Part shown: piece after piece, positions 35,999 to 44,525 of the stretch
Numbering within the stretch: position 1 is the first letter of the stretch
Layout of the letters: each line of letters starts with the position of its first letter
NCBI RefSeq assembly: GCF_016772475.1
Contig: NZ_CP068595.1
Span: 7,068,001-7,132,000 of the forward strand
Source: Paenibacillus sonchi
Lineage (GTDB): Bacteria > Bacillota > Bacilli > Paenibacillales > Paenibacillaceae
Reading direction: 5' to 3'
DNA: 64,000 bases
Notes under the pieces: model-generated
What the model saw: the letters and a program-made list of their open reading frames with translations, nothing else
The model's database searches: none
Told to the model about the DNA's origin: nothing
Translations under genes and position numbers: made by a program

Positions 35999-37428
35999 CT
36001 ACATGCCTACCGCTGAGGAAATTGCCGCAAAAATTGCTGCCACCAGCCAGAGAATCGGAAACAGCTTGAGGATCACCTTCAGCCATTGTCCAAAATTGAT
36101 CCGGGCGATGGCCAGACCTGCCAGCAGCACCCCGCCTGTCGGAGAGATCAGATTCGTTAATCCATTTCCGAATTGGTATGCGGTTACTACCGCTTCGCGG
36201 TTCACACCTACCAGATCGCCTAAAGGCGCAAGCACGGGCATCGTTAAGGCCGCCTCCCCGGATGAAGAAGGGACCAGGAACGTTATAACATTGTGAACGA
36301 TCAGCATGATGGTCGTGAACAAGTAGTTCGGCAAGCCTTCAAGCATGGTTGCCAGCCCGTTTAGAATGGTATCGATAATCATCCCGTTCTCGGCAACGAC
36401 AAGAATTCCCGGGCCAGGCCGATGATCACCGCAGCGTAGATAAATTCTCCACAGCCTTTGACAAAATTCTCGGCGATTTCCTTCTGGCTCATCCGGGTCA
36501 CAATGCCCGAAAAAATACCAAGTACAAAGAAAAGCGCTCCGATCTCGGTCATATACCAGCCTTTGCTCAAGATCCCCCAAACAATAATCCCCAAGGTAAC
36601 GATAAAGCCGCCGATAATCAATTTATCCCGGTTCGAGAATTTTACTTCGATCCCGTCATTCTCCTTGATGAAGTGCTGGCGGTTCAGAATATCGTTCTGG
36701 TAGACTGCCGATTTCTCCGGATTCTTCTTGACCCGGTGTGCATACCACATCGTAAAGCCAACCGATATCCCGGTAAAAACAATCCATTCGATAAATCTCA
36801 GCCATAACTGCGGATTTCCCTGCACTCCCGCTACACCTTGCGCAATCAGTACAGAAAACGGATTGACGGTTGATCCGACATAGCCGATCTGTGTTCCGAG
36901 GAAAAGGATGAGAATTGCCGTAATGGAGTCAAAACCCAAGGCAAACATTAACGGGATAAAAATAGCATACAACGGAATGATTTCTTCACTCATCCCAAAG
37001 GTGGAACCCCCCAGGCTGAAAATAACCATGGCGATCGGAATCAGTAATATTCCTTTCGTTTTGAGCCTGCCGGCTAAAGCCATCAAGGCCCGGTCAATCG
37101 CTCCAGTCTGCAGAATGATTCCGAAGGCTCCGCCTACAATCAGAACGAAGGCCACAACATCGGCAGCATTGATAATACCCTCCATCGGCGCACTGGCTAT
37201 TTGGGCCAACCCCTGTCTCAAATCCCCTTGTTCACTGATCTTGGGTACAGTGTGGTAGGTTCCCGGAATGATAGCCGTCCGGGAAGAACCATCCACCACA
37301 ACCTCCTGCCGGTCAAATTGCCCGCTCGGGACAATCCAGGTCAGACCGGCAATAGCGATAATAATCAGGAAAATCAACGTATAGCTATGAGGAAGGGACC
37401 ATTTCCATTTACGTTTAACTGTTTCCAT
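35999..37428 (-). pseudogene. YfcC-family membrane transporter, frame broken at CCCGGG
   Basis: From ATG 37428 the first frame covers about 338 residues (WSLPHSYTLIFLIIIAIAGL, GAFGIILQTGAIDRALMALA, GGSTFGMSEEIIPLY) and is lost at 36408-36413. The next frame continues GILVVAENGMIIDTILNGLA, VPSSSGEAALTMPVLAPLGD and LISPTGGVLLAGLAIA to a TGA at 35999. One added G gives about 476 residues with 12 or more helices, the usual YfcC length. Family members are poorly defined proton- or ion-coupled transporters of amino-acid-like substrates. It is the last gene of the first frl-like operon, so it may import an Amadori compound or export an amine product. Confidence 0.82.
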
Positions 37429-37430
37429 TT

Positions 37431-39014
37431 CTACCCCTCGTTCCTGGCAGCATCATAGGTGATCTGACCGGCGGTAATCGTCAGGATCACATGTGCGTCT
37501 CTAATCTCGGTTGCTGTTGTATCCAAAAGATTACGGTCAAATACAGCAATATCAGCAGCTTTTCCAGCTTCCAAAGTTCCTGTGCGCTCCTCCATGCCGT
37601 TATGCCGGGCACCGTTGATGGTCCAAGCCTTTAAGACTTCTGCAGCAGGCATCCCCTGCTCCGGATGCCATCCTCCCGTAGGCGATCCATCCGGAAACAG
37701 CCGGAATGAAGCCGCATACAGTGAATCAGGCACACTTGTAAGGAAAAGCGGCAAGTCCGTGCCAATCGTAACCGGAACCTTGGCTTCCAGCATGGACTTG
37801 TAATTATAAAACCGGCTTTCATTTTCCTTGCCGGCCACGGCCGCCATGTAAGCCTCCTCATAGGAAGGATTCAAAAGCAGAATCTGCGCATATACTTCGG
37901 CAAAGATCCCGTTTTCGCCCATCCGCCGGATATCATCGGGATGCGGATATTCCAAATCACTGATCGAATGTCTGATCCGCTGATCCCCCCGGCGGCGGCT
38001 GCAGCCTTCGAGGATATCCACTGCCTTGCGGATAGCCGCATCCCCTTCAGCCGTAAGGCAGCATTTGATTCCATGACTGTCCGCTGCCTGCACTGCCGCT
38101 TCAACCGCTTCGTAATCAACGGGCCGCAGGGTGGTAACCCCCGGCATATCCGCATAAGGCTCCAGCATATCTCCCGTATGATCGGCTACTACACCGTCCA
38201 GCATCAGCTTATAGCCCTGAAAGCGGAGAAACTCCCCTTGGTAACGCTCTTTATACTGCAGTCCTGCGGGAATATCCAGCGGCTGCAATACAGGTTCAAG
38301 TGCGAAATGAACCCGCAGCGGCAGCTCCCCTGCAGCTTCCAGCTCTTCAAGGACCGGAAGCAGACCGCTGTGTCGGTCAAAGCCGATATCTTTTATTGAA
38401 GTAACTCCCCGCTTGGCAAGCATCCGGGCGAACTCAAGAAATTCCTGTCTGACCAATTCCCGGTCCAACATCATGTCCTTCAGCAGATGGGCACGTGATT
38501 CCGCACTGCATTCGTCAGGAGCAAACTGATACTTATGCTGGGCGAGTGTGTTCATCCAACAATAGCTTTTGGTCCGGTTAATGGCGATTACAGCCCGATC
38601 GGGAAAAGCTTCGTCTAATAAGCTTTGCCCGGGAAGCTGTCCCCAACCCTCTTCACTCCATCCGTAAGCGTATACATTTTGCTCTGAGGGACGTTTTTCC
38701 GCGTCTTGCCTAAGCAGCTGCAGGGCCTCGTCAATCGTAGCGGCATGTGTCAGATTCACACCACGGTGCATAGACATGTAACCGGTAAAAAACACGTGGT
38801 TATCATGCACACCGGGCATAATGAGTGCATCCTTCAGATGATGAACAAATGTTTTTGGCCCAATCCAATCTTCGGCTTCTGCCGGGCTGCCGACCGCGGC
38901 AATGCGTTCACCCTGCAGGGCAACAAATGCCGGTGAAACGCTATCCTCTATTCCTGTAAATACTGCATTAGACAACAGTACTCTGTCTGCAAAACCATGT
39001 GTAGCTGCTTCCAT
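37431..39014 (-). CDS. YtcJ-like metal-dependent amidohydrolase
   Basis: 527 residues of the amidohydrolase_3 type. Composite beta-sandwich at both ends (LLSNAVFTGIEDSVSPAFVALQGERIAAVG; AGKAADIAVFDRN near the C-terminus) around a metal-dependent TIM barrel with LIMPGVHDNHVFFTG (HxxH-like variant of the usual HSH ligands), GVTSIKDIGF, and SDLEYPHPDD. VTIGTDLPLF includes the late Asp. Family members hydrolyse N-acyl or N-substituted amides and formamides. It lies 2 bases before the transporter gene and has its own TATAACGTTATA operator. In this operon it might release or deacylate an Amadori substrate; that is inferred. Confidence 0.85.
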   Translation of the reverse strand: MEAATHGFADRVLLSNAVFTGIEDSVSPAFVALQGERIAAVGSPAEAEDWIGPKTFVHHLKDALIMPGVHDNHVFFTGYMSMHRGVNLTHAATIDEALQLLRQDAEKRPSEQNVYAYGWSEEGWGQLPGQSLLDEAFPDRAVIAINRTKSYCWMNTLAQHKYQFAPDECSAESRAHLLKDMMLDRELVRQEFLEFARMLAKRGVTSIKDIGFDRHSGLLPVLEELEAAGELPLRVHFALEPVLQPLDIPAGLQYKERYQGEFLRFQGYKLMLDGVVADHTGDMLEPYADMPGVTTLRPVDYEAVEAAVQAADSHGIKCCLTAEGDAAIRKAVDILEGCSRRRGDQRIRHSISDLEYPHPDDIRRMGENGIFAEVYAQILLLNPSYEEAYMAAVAGKENESRFYNYKSMLEAKVPVTIGTDLPLFLTSVPDSLYAASFRLFPDGSPTGGWHPEQGMPAAEVLKAWTINGARHNGMEERTGTLEAGKAADIAVFDRNLLDTTATEIRDAHVILTITAGQITYDAARNEG

Positions 39015-39050
39015 GAGTTCAACGCCTTTCTGCCGAATCTAGATACGACT

Positions 39051-39062
39051 TATAACGTTATA
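39051..39062. promoter_or_regulatory. FrlR-type operator upstream of the amidohydrolase gene
   Basis: Perfect palindrome TATAACGTTATA, 37 bases before the amidohydrolase start. The identical sequence precedes the GntR gene (39838) and the SIS deglycase gene (41729). Confidence 0.7.
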
Positions 39063-39104
39063 TCAAAACTTCTGCTTCCCGCTTGCCGCAAGAAGCAGAA
39101 TGAA

Positions 39105-39818
39105 TTACAAAGTAAATTGATAACGGTCACCGATAATGTACTGCTTGCCTACATGAACAGGCTTACTATGCTGGTCATAAATGATTGTATTCATATAGAA
39201 CAATGGCTGGCCAATCGGAATTTCCAGTAATTTCGCCTGCTGCTCATCAGCCAGGGTAATTTGCAATACAGTCTCTCCCGGCTGGTTGGGATCAATCTGA
39301 TAACGGTCCCGCAGCAGCTCATACACCGAGCCTTCCAGACTTTGCTCCATTAAAAAGGAGAATCGCTCAAACGGATAATAGTTATTTTCCAGCATAAGCG
39401 GTCTTTCACCGGCATATCTTTTGCGCTGAATATAGAGCACCGGCTCACCCTGCTGTATTTGCAGCCGCTCTGCGGTTTCCTGGTCGGCCTTAATCTTCTT
39501 CCTCTCGGTTATGACGCTGTGCGAAGATAATCCATTGGCTCTGCAGGCAGCCGTAAAGCTGATAATATGCTCAATTTTGCGGCCGATTTTGTGCGCATTG
39601 ACAAAGGTGCCCTTGCCCTGGCGTTTCGTCAGGTATCCTTCACTCACCAATTCCTCGATAGCTTTCCTTACCGTAATCCGGCTGACATTGTAGGTCGCGC
39701 TAAGCTCAATTTCAGTAGGGATTTTATCTCCGGGATTAAAGCTTCCGTTCGCAATGGCGGCTTGGACCGCTTTTTTCAACTGAATATATAGGGGCTCTAC
39801 CTGTTCTGAATTTAACAT
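39105..39818 (-). CDS. frlR: GntR/UTRA-family regulator of the first frl-like operon
   Basis: 237 residues. N-terminal winged helix (SEQVEPLYIQLKKAVQAAI, PGDKIPTEIELSATYNVSRITVRKAIEELVSEGYL, RQGKGTFV) and C-terminal UTRA ligand domain (PVLYIQRKRYAGERPLMLENNYYP, PVHVGKQYIIGDRYQFTL). HutC subfamily. It is inside the operon it probably controls; three identical TATAACGTTATA palindromes (before deglycase, itself and amidohydrolase) fit a GntR operator. The effector is probably a phosphorylated or free Amadori sugar. Confidence 0.9.
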   Translation of the reverse strand: MLNSEQVEPLYIQLKKAVQAAIANGSFNPGDKIPTEIELSATYNVSRITVRKAIEELVSEGYLTKRQGKGTFVNAHKIGRKIEHIISFTAACRANGLSSHSVITERKKIKADQETAERLQIQQGEPVLYIQRKRYAGERPLMLENNYYPFERFSFLMEQSLEGSVYELLRDRYQIDPNQPGETVLQITLADEQQAKLLEIPIGQPLFYMNTIIYDQHSKPVHVGKQYIIGDRYQFTL

Positions 39819-39837
39819 CCTTTACCCTCGCTTGTTA

Positions 39838-39849
39838 TATAACGTTATA
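39838..39849. promoter_or_regulatory. FrlR-type operator upstream of frlR
   Basis: TATAACGTTATA, extended by TA on each side, 20 bases before the GntR start codon, implying autoregulation. Confidence 0.7.
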
Positions 39850-39914
39850 TTACTCTAAAGTTAGAGTAACAAACCTTTCTCTTTTTCACAAGCAGAGATA
39901 GAACGTTGCCGTTG

Positions 39915-40727
39915 TCAGTAACGGGCCCCGAATCCAAAGGAACCTTCTACCATACAGCTTTTGGCGGCTAATCTGCAGCCTTCCTGCATGGCCGCTTGAA
40001 TATTCCCATCCTTGATCATACTCATTAAAAAGGCTGTAATATAAGAATCGCCTGCTCCCATGGTATCCACGGCTTCAATAAGCTCCGGGGCCTGGTAATA
40101 AAAAGCGGTTCCATCATAGGCAATGGAGCTGTCTCCGCCGCGGGTTGCAACCAGAATCTGGCCGTCTCTTCTGCGTTTGGCTTGAATATAATTCCGCGTT
40201 TCTTCGTCGGTCATATGGCTGCAGGAAAAGAACGCAAAATCCGCATTCCCGATATACCGTTCTACTTGCTCATCCTCAAAGTCATCCGAGAAATCAAAGG
40301 AGAGGGGAATCCCCAGTTCATTCAGCTCCGCAAGCAGATGTCCAGTGTGGCTATAAAGCCCTGTATGAATAATGTCAAAGCCCCGGATATATTCTCTGTC
40401 GGCTTCGCTCAGCATAATCGGATTCAGTCTGGTGACTCCGCCTTCGTTGCTGCCCAGAAATATCCGTTCCCCATTCTCCAGGGTAACACGTGCGCATCCG
40501 TTCTCGCCGCTGTGGTGTCTGCAATGTGAGATATCGATCTCTAGCTGCTGCAGCGTATTTTCCACAAGCCGTGCTTCGTCATCATCGCCGAAAACACCGA
40601 GGAACGCCGCGTCTGCACCTTCTCCTTTGGCGAAAACACTGAAGTTAAGCGCATTGCCGCCGGGATACATCGTACGCTGATGAACATACTTGTCGACCAC
40701 ATTATCGCCAATCCCTAAGACTTTCAT
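39915..40727 (-). CDS. frlD: PfkB-family kinase, fructoselysine 6-kinase-like (locus 1)
   Basis: 270 residues. Ribokinase/PfkB fold with IGDNVVDKYVHQRTMYPGGNALN at the start, the FrlD-type signature, and VDTMGAGDSYITAFL at the end with the catalytic Asp in GAGDS. FrlD phosphorylates the sugar part of fructose-amino acids at O6, preparing them for deglycation. It lies 15 bases after the SIS deglycase gene. GGGAGG precedes the ATG. The exact amino acid of the substrate cannot be read from sequence. Confidence 0.85.
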   Translation of the reverse strand: MKVLGIGDNVVDKYVHQRTMYPGGNALNFSVFAKGEGADAAFLGVFGDDDEARLVENTLQQLEIDISHCRHHSGENGCARVTLENGERIFLGSNEGGVTRLNPIMLSEADREYIRGFDIIHTGLYSHTGHLLAELNELGIPLSFDFSDDFEDEQVERYIGNADFAFFSCSHMTDEETRNYIQAKRRRDGQILVATRGGDSSIAYDGTAFYYQAPELIEAVDTMGAGDSYITAFLMSMIKDGNIQAAMQEGCRLAAKSCMVEGSFGFGARY

Positions 40728-40742
40728 GGTTGTTCCTCCCGA

Positions 40743-41711
40743 TTAGTAGGCTACTTTCCCCATATAACGGCGGGTTTCCAGCGGATGATTTCTGACTTCG
40801 GCAAGAGCCTCGCGATAGACACAAATAATACTGTAGAACAACACCGGATTGAAAAATTCCACGACTTCATCGGCAATCGTACCAATTCCAAGCTCTTTGG
40901 CGTCAATCACTTCGACTTTCTCCGCATACTGGTTCAGGAATGTCTGGGCCCGTTCATCCAGCGCGCGGGTACGGCCTTCATTCATCATCAGGATGAATGG
41001 TGTTTCTTTATCCGTCACTTCAAAAGGACCATGGAAGTACTCACCAGAGTGAATAGCGGCAGCATTCAGCCATTGCATTTCCATCAGCGAGCAGATCGCA
41101 AAGCCATAAGCATGTCCGTACGAAGCTCCGCTCGTCAAGATATAATAAAGCTCTTCATTGCGGTACTTGTCGGCAAACACACGGGCACGCGGGGCAACCT
41201 GCTTCTTACCCTGGTTGATAATGCCGTTGATGCTTTCCAGGCCTTTTTGAAAAGCTTCAACATGCGCATACCCTTCAACCACATGCAGCAATTGAACGGC
41301 AAGGTCCAGAATGATAGCCATCGGATTGTTTTTGACATTGCTGTCATCTCCCCATTCATACAGGAAGGAATAATCGGAGTAATTCAGCAGCGCGGCTTCC
41401 TTGTTGTGGGTCAGACCAATGGTGTGGGCCCCATGCTCTTTGGCTGTTTGCGCCGCAGCTACCGATTCCGGCGTATTTCCGCCATGGGAACAAACGATGA
41501 CTACCGATTGTGCGCCCAGACGTTTAGGCAAGGCATGAACGAACTCATTCGCCGTATAAAGTCCTGCTACCAGTTTCTTTGCTTCACTGTCAAGAAAATA
41601 CTTGGAAGGATACATATCGACGAGTGATCCCCCGCAAGCTACAAAATATACCTCTGAAATTCCTTCAGCCACTTTTTCACGGATACTCTGAACAACCTGA
41701 TTTACGTTCAT
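40743..41711 (-). CDS. frlB: SIS-domain fructose-amino acid 6-phosphate deglycase (FrlB/FraB-like, locus 1)
   Basis: 322 residues, two SIS domains. ISEVYFVACGGSLVDMYPSK and VVIVCSHGGNTPESVAAA form the sugar-phosphate site; HSGEYFHGPFEVTD carries Glu/His residues of the FrlB/FraB catalytic region; MEMQWLNAAAIHSGE is typical. The enzyme splits 6-phospho-fructosyl-amino acid into glucose 6-phosphate and the free amino acid or amine. First gene of the operon, behind a strong promoter with a cre-like spacer and a GntR operator. A paralogue lies at 54958-55932. Confidence 0.88.
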   Translation of the reverse strand: MNVNQVVQSIREKVAEGISEVYFVACGGSLVDMYPSKYFLDSEAKKLVAGLYTANEFVHALPKRLGAQSVVIVCSHGGNTPESVAAAQTAKEHGAHTIGLTHNKEAALLNYSDYSFLYEWGDDSNVKNNPMAIILDLAVQLLHVVEGYAHVEAFQKGLESINGIINQGKKQVAPRARVFADKYRNEELYYILTSGASYGHAYGFAICSLMEMQWLNAAAIHSGEYFHGPFEVTDKETPFILMMNEGRTRALDERAQTFLNQYAEKVEVIDAKELGIGTIADEVVEFFNPVLFYSIICVYREALAEVRNHPLETRRYMGKVAY

Positions 41712-41728
41712 TTGATTCTCTCCTTTTG

Positions 41729-41750
41729 TATAACGTTATATAACGTATTG
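41729..41750. promoter_or_regulatory. FrlR-type operator, double, before frlB
   Basis: TATAACGTTATA (41729-41740) followed directly by an overlapping partial copy TATAACGTATTG. It sits between the promoter and the ribosome site. Confidence 0.72.
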
Positions 41751-41761
41751 TTTACGAGATA

Positions 41762-41790
41762 AATATAACCGCTTTCAAAGAAGCTGTCAA
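41762..41790 (-). promoter_or_regulatory. Promoter of the first frl-like operon with cre-like spacer
   Basis: Minus strand -35 TTGACA (41785-41790), 17-base spacer, -10 TATATT (41762-41767). The spacer end reads TGAAAGCGGTTATA, one fixed position short of a cre site, so CcpA may compete with polymerase here. Confidence 0.75.
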
Positions 41791-41934
41791 GACTTTGTTC
41801 AATAATTTATAACGAAGGGGATTCGCTCTTGTCCGTAATCAAACGGAAACGGTGAGTTTTTGGCAAAATAACGTCTTCTCAGTCCGCCTCGGGCAGCAAA
41901 TGAACCCCGTTGTTACCGTATCCTCGCTCTGTTT

Positions 41935-41990
41935 TTTTTATAAAAAAAACGGCCACACTGTCCTCACTGGACGGCGCAGCCGTATATAAA
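41935..41990 (-). terminator. Terminator of the two-component operon
   Basis: On the minus strand ACGGCTGCGCCGTCC pairs with GGACAGTGTGGCCGT and is followed by T7. It lies about 320 bases past the kinase stop; a repeat element is in between. Confidence 0.8.
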
Positions 41991-42027
41991 ATTAGGTTAC
42001 TGGGTATCAAATCCATTTTTGGGTTCA

Positions 42028-42063
42028 ACCGGTCAGCCGGTCAGCCGGTTCAGCCGGTCAGCC
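42028..42063. repeat. Short tandem repeat, unit CCGGTCAG
   Basis: CCGGTCAG occurs four times, with one TT-containing variant unit (CCGGTTCAG), immediately before repeat copy D. It is a local slippage repeat, non-coding. Confidence 0.7.
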
Positions 42064-42246
42064 CAAGTGGAAAAATGGAGCTTAAATTCTCACCCTCCCA
42101 AGCTCCGCAAGCATTAGGTGGAAAAAGGATAACTAATCTGACCGATTCGGACGCTTACAGGCGATTTCGGCTATATTAAGTGTACTTTTTCCCACTATTT
42201 CCTCTAAAGTAAGGTTTTTCATCATTTTAGGTGTACTAATTCCACC
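42064..42246. repeat. Four-arm dispersed intergenic repeat, copy D
   Basis: 183 bp. Forward arms 42064-42088 (AAGTGGAAAAATGGAGCTTA) and 42114-42137 (AGGTGGAAAAAGGATAACTA); inverted arms 42174-42197 (TGTACTTTTTCCCACTA) and 42223-42246 (GTGTACTAATTCCACCT). It lies between the kinase stop codon (42308) and the terminator at 41935, so it is inside the presumed 3' untranslated region. Confidence 0.85.
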
Positions 42247-42307
42247 TCACTGTGCTGCTCAGCTTCGGACAGACGCTCCATAACATGCAAGCCCATCCGA
42301 ATGATAC

Positions 42308-43678
42308 CTAATTATCCGCCTTATCCGCGGGCGTAGGGGTTGGCAAAATAACAATGACGGTTGTTCCCCGGCCAGGCTCACTCTCCACCCGGATTTCTCC
42401 CTGATGAAGCGATATGATCTGTTTCACAATGGCAAGTCCCATACCGCTGCCGCCGTATTTGCGGCTGTGCGAGCGGTCCGCCTTAAAAAACCGTTCAAAG
42501 ATACGCTTTTGGTCCTCATGAGAGATCCCTATGCCTGTGTCGGAAATCCTGACGGTCACGTTTTTGAGCTCTTGTCTGATGCTGACGTTAATCACGCCGC
42601 CATCCTTGGAAAATTTGATGCTGTTGCCGATAAGGTTCGTCCATACCTGATTTAATTGATCCTGATCCGCCATTAGCCGGACGGGCTCCAAATGGAGCTC
42701 GAAACGGATGTTCCGGTCCGACCATTGCGGCTGGACTGCGACGATGACCCGTCTAATCTGTTCATCAAGGCTGAACGTGCTGAGCCGCAGCTGCAGTGAC
42801 TGCGATTCAAGCAAGCTTAGCTTGAGCAGGCCATCGCTCATCTTGGACATCCGCTCAGCCTCAGCGATGATAATATCGAGATAACGGCTTCGCTCATGTT
42901 CTGCAAGATTTACTTGCTTGAGCGCTTTAGCATATCCGGATATCGAGGTAAGCGGCGACTGGACTTCGTGAGACACATTCGATACAAAGTCCCTGCGCAT
43001 CTGCTCAAGCTCCTGCAGGTCATGCATCATGTCTTCAAAGCTGCGGGCCAGAGTGCCCAGCTCGCCCTTTTGCTTAATATCCAGCTTGACGCTGAAATCT
43101 CCGGTGGCAATCTGCCTGGTCGCTTTTGTCAGCTTTTTGATCGGTCTGACCAGGAACACGGCAGCAACCAGAATAATTAGACTGCCTGCGATCAAAGAAT
43201 AGGCCACAAAGTTCAAAAGCCACTTGATGAAAAAAATAGCGGAAGGGGGAGCAACCGTGTTCACAAACAGCGCTTTTTTTCCCGTTTCTGTTTTCAACGG
43301 CAACCCTAAGAAGCTCTTTTCCACACCAGTAACTTGAACAACTTCTCCATCCAGTACCGCCTTAACTTGATCCATAGGGACTGCGGAAATACGGCTTCCG
43401 TTAAGCGTACCGTAAGACTGGAACTGCCCTGTTTCTTCATAAACCCGAATATAATAATTGAGCTGCTTCATTCCACTTAGGTAAGTTTCCACATCCCGCA
43501 ATGGGAATGACTCGTAAATCCGGACGATATCTTGGCCGTAATAAAATAAGTTGGTTTTTAAGTTTTCGTCAAACTGATCGTAATATACCCAGGTTGCTAC
43601 CAATAGGGCAATGATCGTGCCCCCGATTACGGAGCCCAGATAGGTCAGGACGACACGTGTGTATAAGGATCTGATCAT
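42308..43678 (-). CDS. Sensor histidine kinase (HAMP-HisKA)
   Basis: 456 residues. Membrane helix near 8-30, extracellular domain of about 120 residues, second helix near 165-190, HAMP, HisKA with RRDFVSNVSHEVQSPLTSISGYAKAL (phospho-acceptor His), and HATPase with NQVWTNLIGNSIKFS, DTGIGIS and KYGGSGMGLAIVKQI. The start overlaps the response-regulator stop (ATGA). Signal unknown; no obvious target gene is adjacent. Confidence 0.93.
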   Translation of the reverse strand: MIRSLYTRVVLTYLGSVIGGTIIALLVATWVYYDQFDENLKTNLFYYGQDIVRIYESFPLRDVETYLSGMKQLNYYIRVYEETGQFQSYGTLNGSRISAVPMDQVKAVLDGEVVQVTGVEKSFLGLPLKTETGKKALFVNTVAPPSAIFFIKWLLNFVAYSLIAGSLIILVAAVFLVRPIKKLTKATRQIATGDFSVKLDIKQKGELGTLARSFEDMMHDLQELEQMRRDFVSNVSHEVQSPLTSISGYAKALKQVNLAEHERSRYLDIIIAEAERMSKMSDGLLKLSLLESQSLQLRLSTFSLDEQIRRVIVAVQPQWSDRNIRFELHLEPVRLMADQDQLNQVWTNLIGNSIKFSKDGGVINVSIRQELKNVTVRISDTGIGISHEDQKRIFERFFKADRSHSRKYGGSGMGLAIVKQIISLHQGEIRVESEPGRGTTVIVILPTPTPADKADN

Positions 43679-44349
43679 TCGTGAGCCTCAAGCCGGTAGC
43701 CAAGCCCGCGCACCGTTTCGATACGAAAATCAGGCGTATCCGCGAACCGTTCGCGCAGCCTTTTAATATGCACATCTATCGTCCGGTCATCACCGGCATA
43801 ATCAATCCCCCAAATCTGGTCGATCAGCTGCCCGCGCGTATAGACTTGTCCGGGTGTCCCAGCCAGCTTATACAGCAGTTCGAACTCCTTCAGCGGCAGC
43901 GTAAGCGACTCCGTTCCCCTCATCACCTTATAGGTCTGCCGGTCAAGAATGACATTGCCGAATTGAATCTTCTGTGCGGAGCCAATCCGGTATCTTTTCA
44001 ATAATGCCCGGACCCGCGCCGTCAATTCGAGCGGATCGAAGGGCTTTGTCAAATAATCATCCGTCCCAAGCTCGAATCCCTTCACTTTCTCCCAGGTTTC
44101 GCCTCTCGCCGTCAGCATAAGCAGCGGAAGATCAGGATTAATCCGTCTGAGCTCCTTGCATAACGTCCATCCATCCATAACCGGCATCATGATATCCAGC
44201 ACGACAAGATCGGCTTGCGTCGAGGCATATACGCTCAGCGCTTCCTCTCCGTCCGCAGCTTCGGCTGTCTGGAATCCGTCATTGCGGAGAAACAAACTTA
44301 CGAGCTCGCTAATGTTCGCATCATCGTCAGCAACCAATATAGTAGGCAT
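43675..44349 (-). CDS. OmpR-family response regulator
   Basis: 224 residues. Receiver domain with ILVADDDANI, phospho-acceptor Asp in DLVVLDIMMPVMDG and Lys in DDYLTKPFDP; C-terminal winged helix with LTLPLKEFELLYKLAGTPGQVYTRGQLIDQIWG and DVHIKRLRERF. Co-transcribed with the downstream kinase through a 4-base overlap. GAGGGAACG precedes the ATG. Confidence 0.94.
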   Translation of the reverse strand: MPTILVADDDANISELVSLFLRNDGFQTAEAADGEEALSVYASTQADLVVLDIMMPVMDGWTLCKELRRINPDLPLLMLTARGETWEKVKGFELGTDDYLTKPFDPLELTARVRALLKRYRIGSAQKIQFGNVILDRQTYKVMRGTESLTLPLKEFELLYKLAGTPGQVYTRGQLIDQIWGIDYAGDDRTIDVHIKRLRERFADTPDFRIETVRGLGYRLEAHE

Positions 44350-44465
44350 TCGTTCCCTCTTTCCTTGTTGTCCATCCTAATCATTATACAAAAAAATAAC
44401 CTATAATGTTCCCTTCGCCTCACTCCGCCGTTCACCCGGCAACACCCGAACCAGCAGAAGAACAG

Positions 44466-44511
44466 CAAAAGCCCTCAAAGCCGCTTGGTCAGCGGTCTTG
44501 AAGGCTTTTAC
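44466..44511 (-). terminator. Terminator of the uxu operon
   Basis: AAAAGCC...CCGCT, loop, AGCGG...GGCTTTT: a long hairpin with T4 on the minus strand, 15 bases past the uxaC stop codon. Confidence 0.82.
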
Positions 44512-44525
44512 AATATTCATTCAAC

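Noticed and set aside
36379..36580. Two separate overlapping transporter genes
   Set aside because: The two frames are complementary halves of one YfcC protein; joining them at one base gives normal length.
42028..42063. CRISPR or attachment site from the CCGGTCAG repeats
   Set aside because: Units are only 8 bases with no spacers, and no integrase is nearby.
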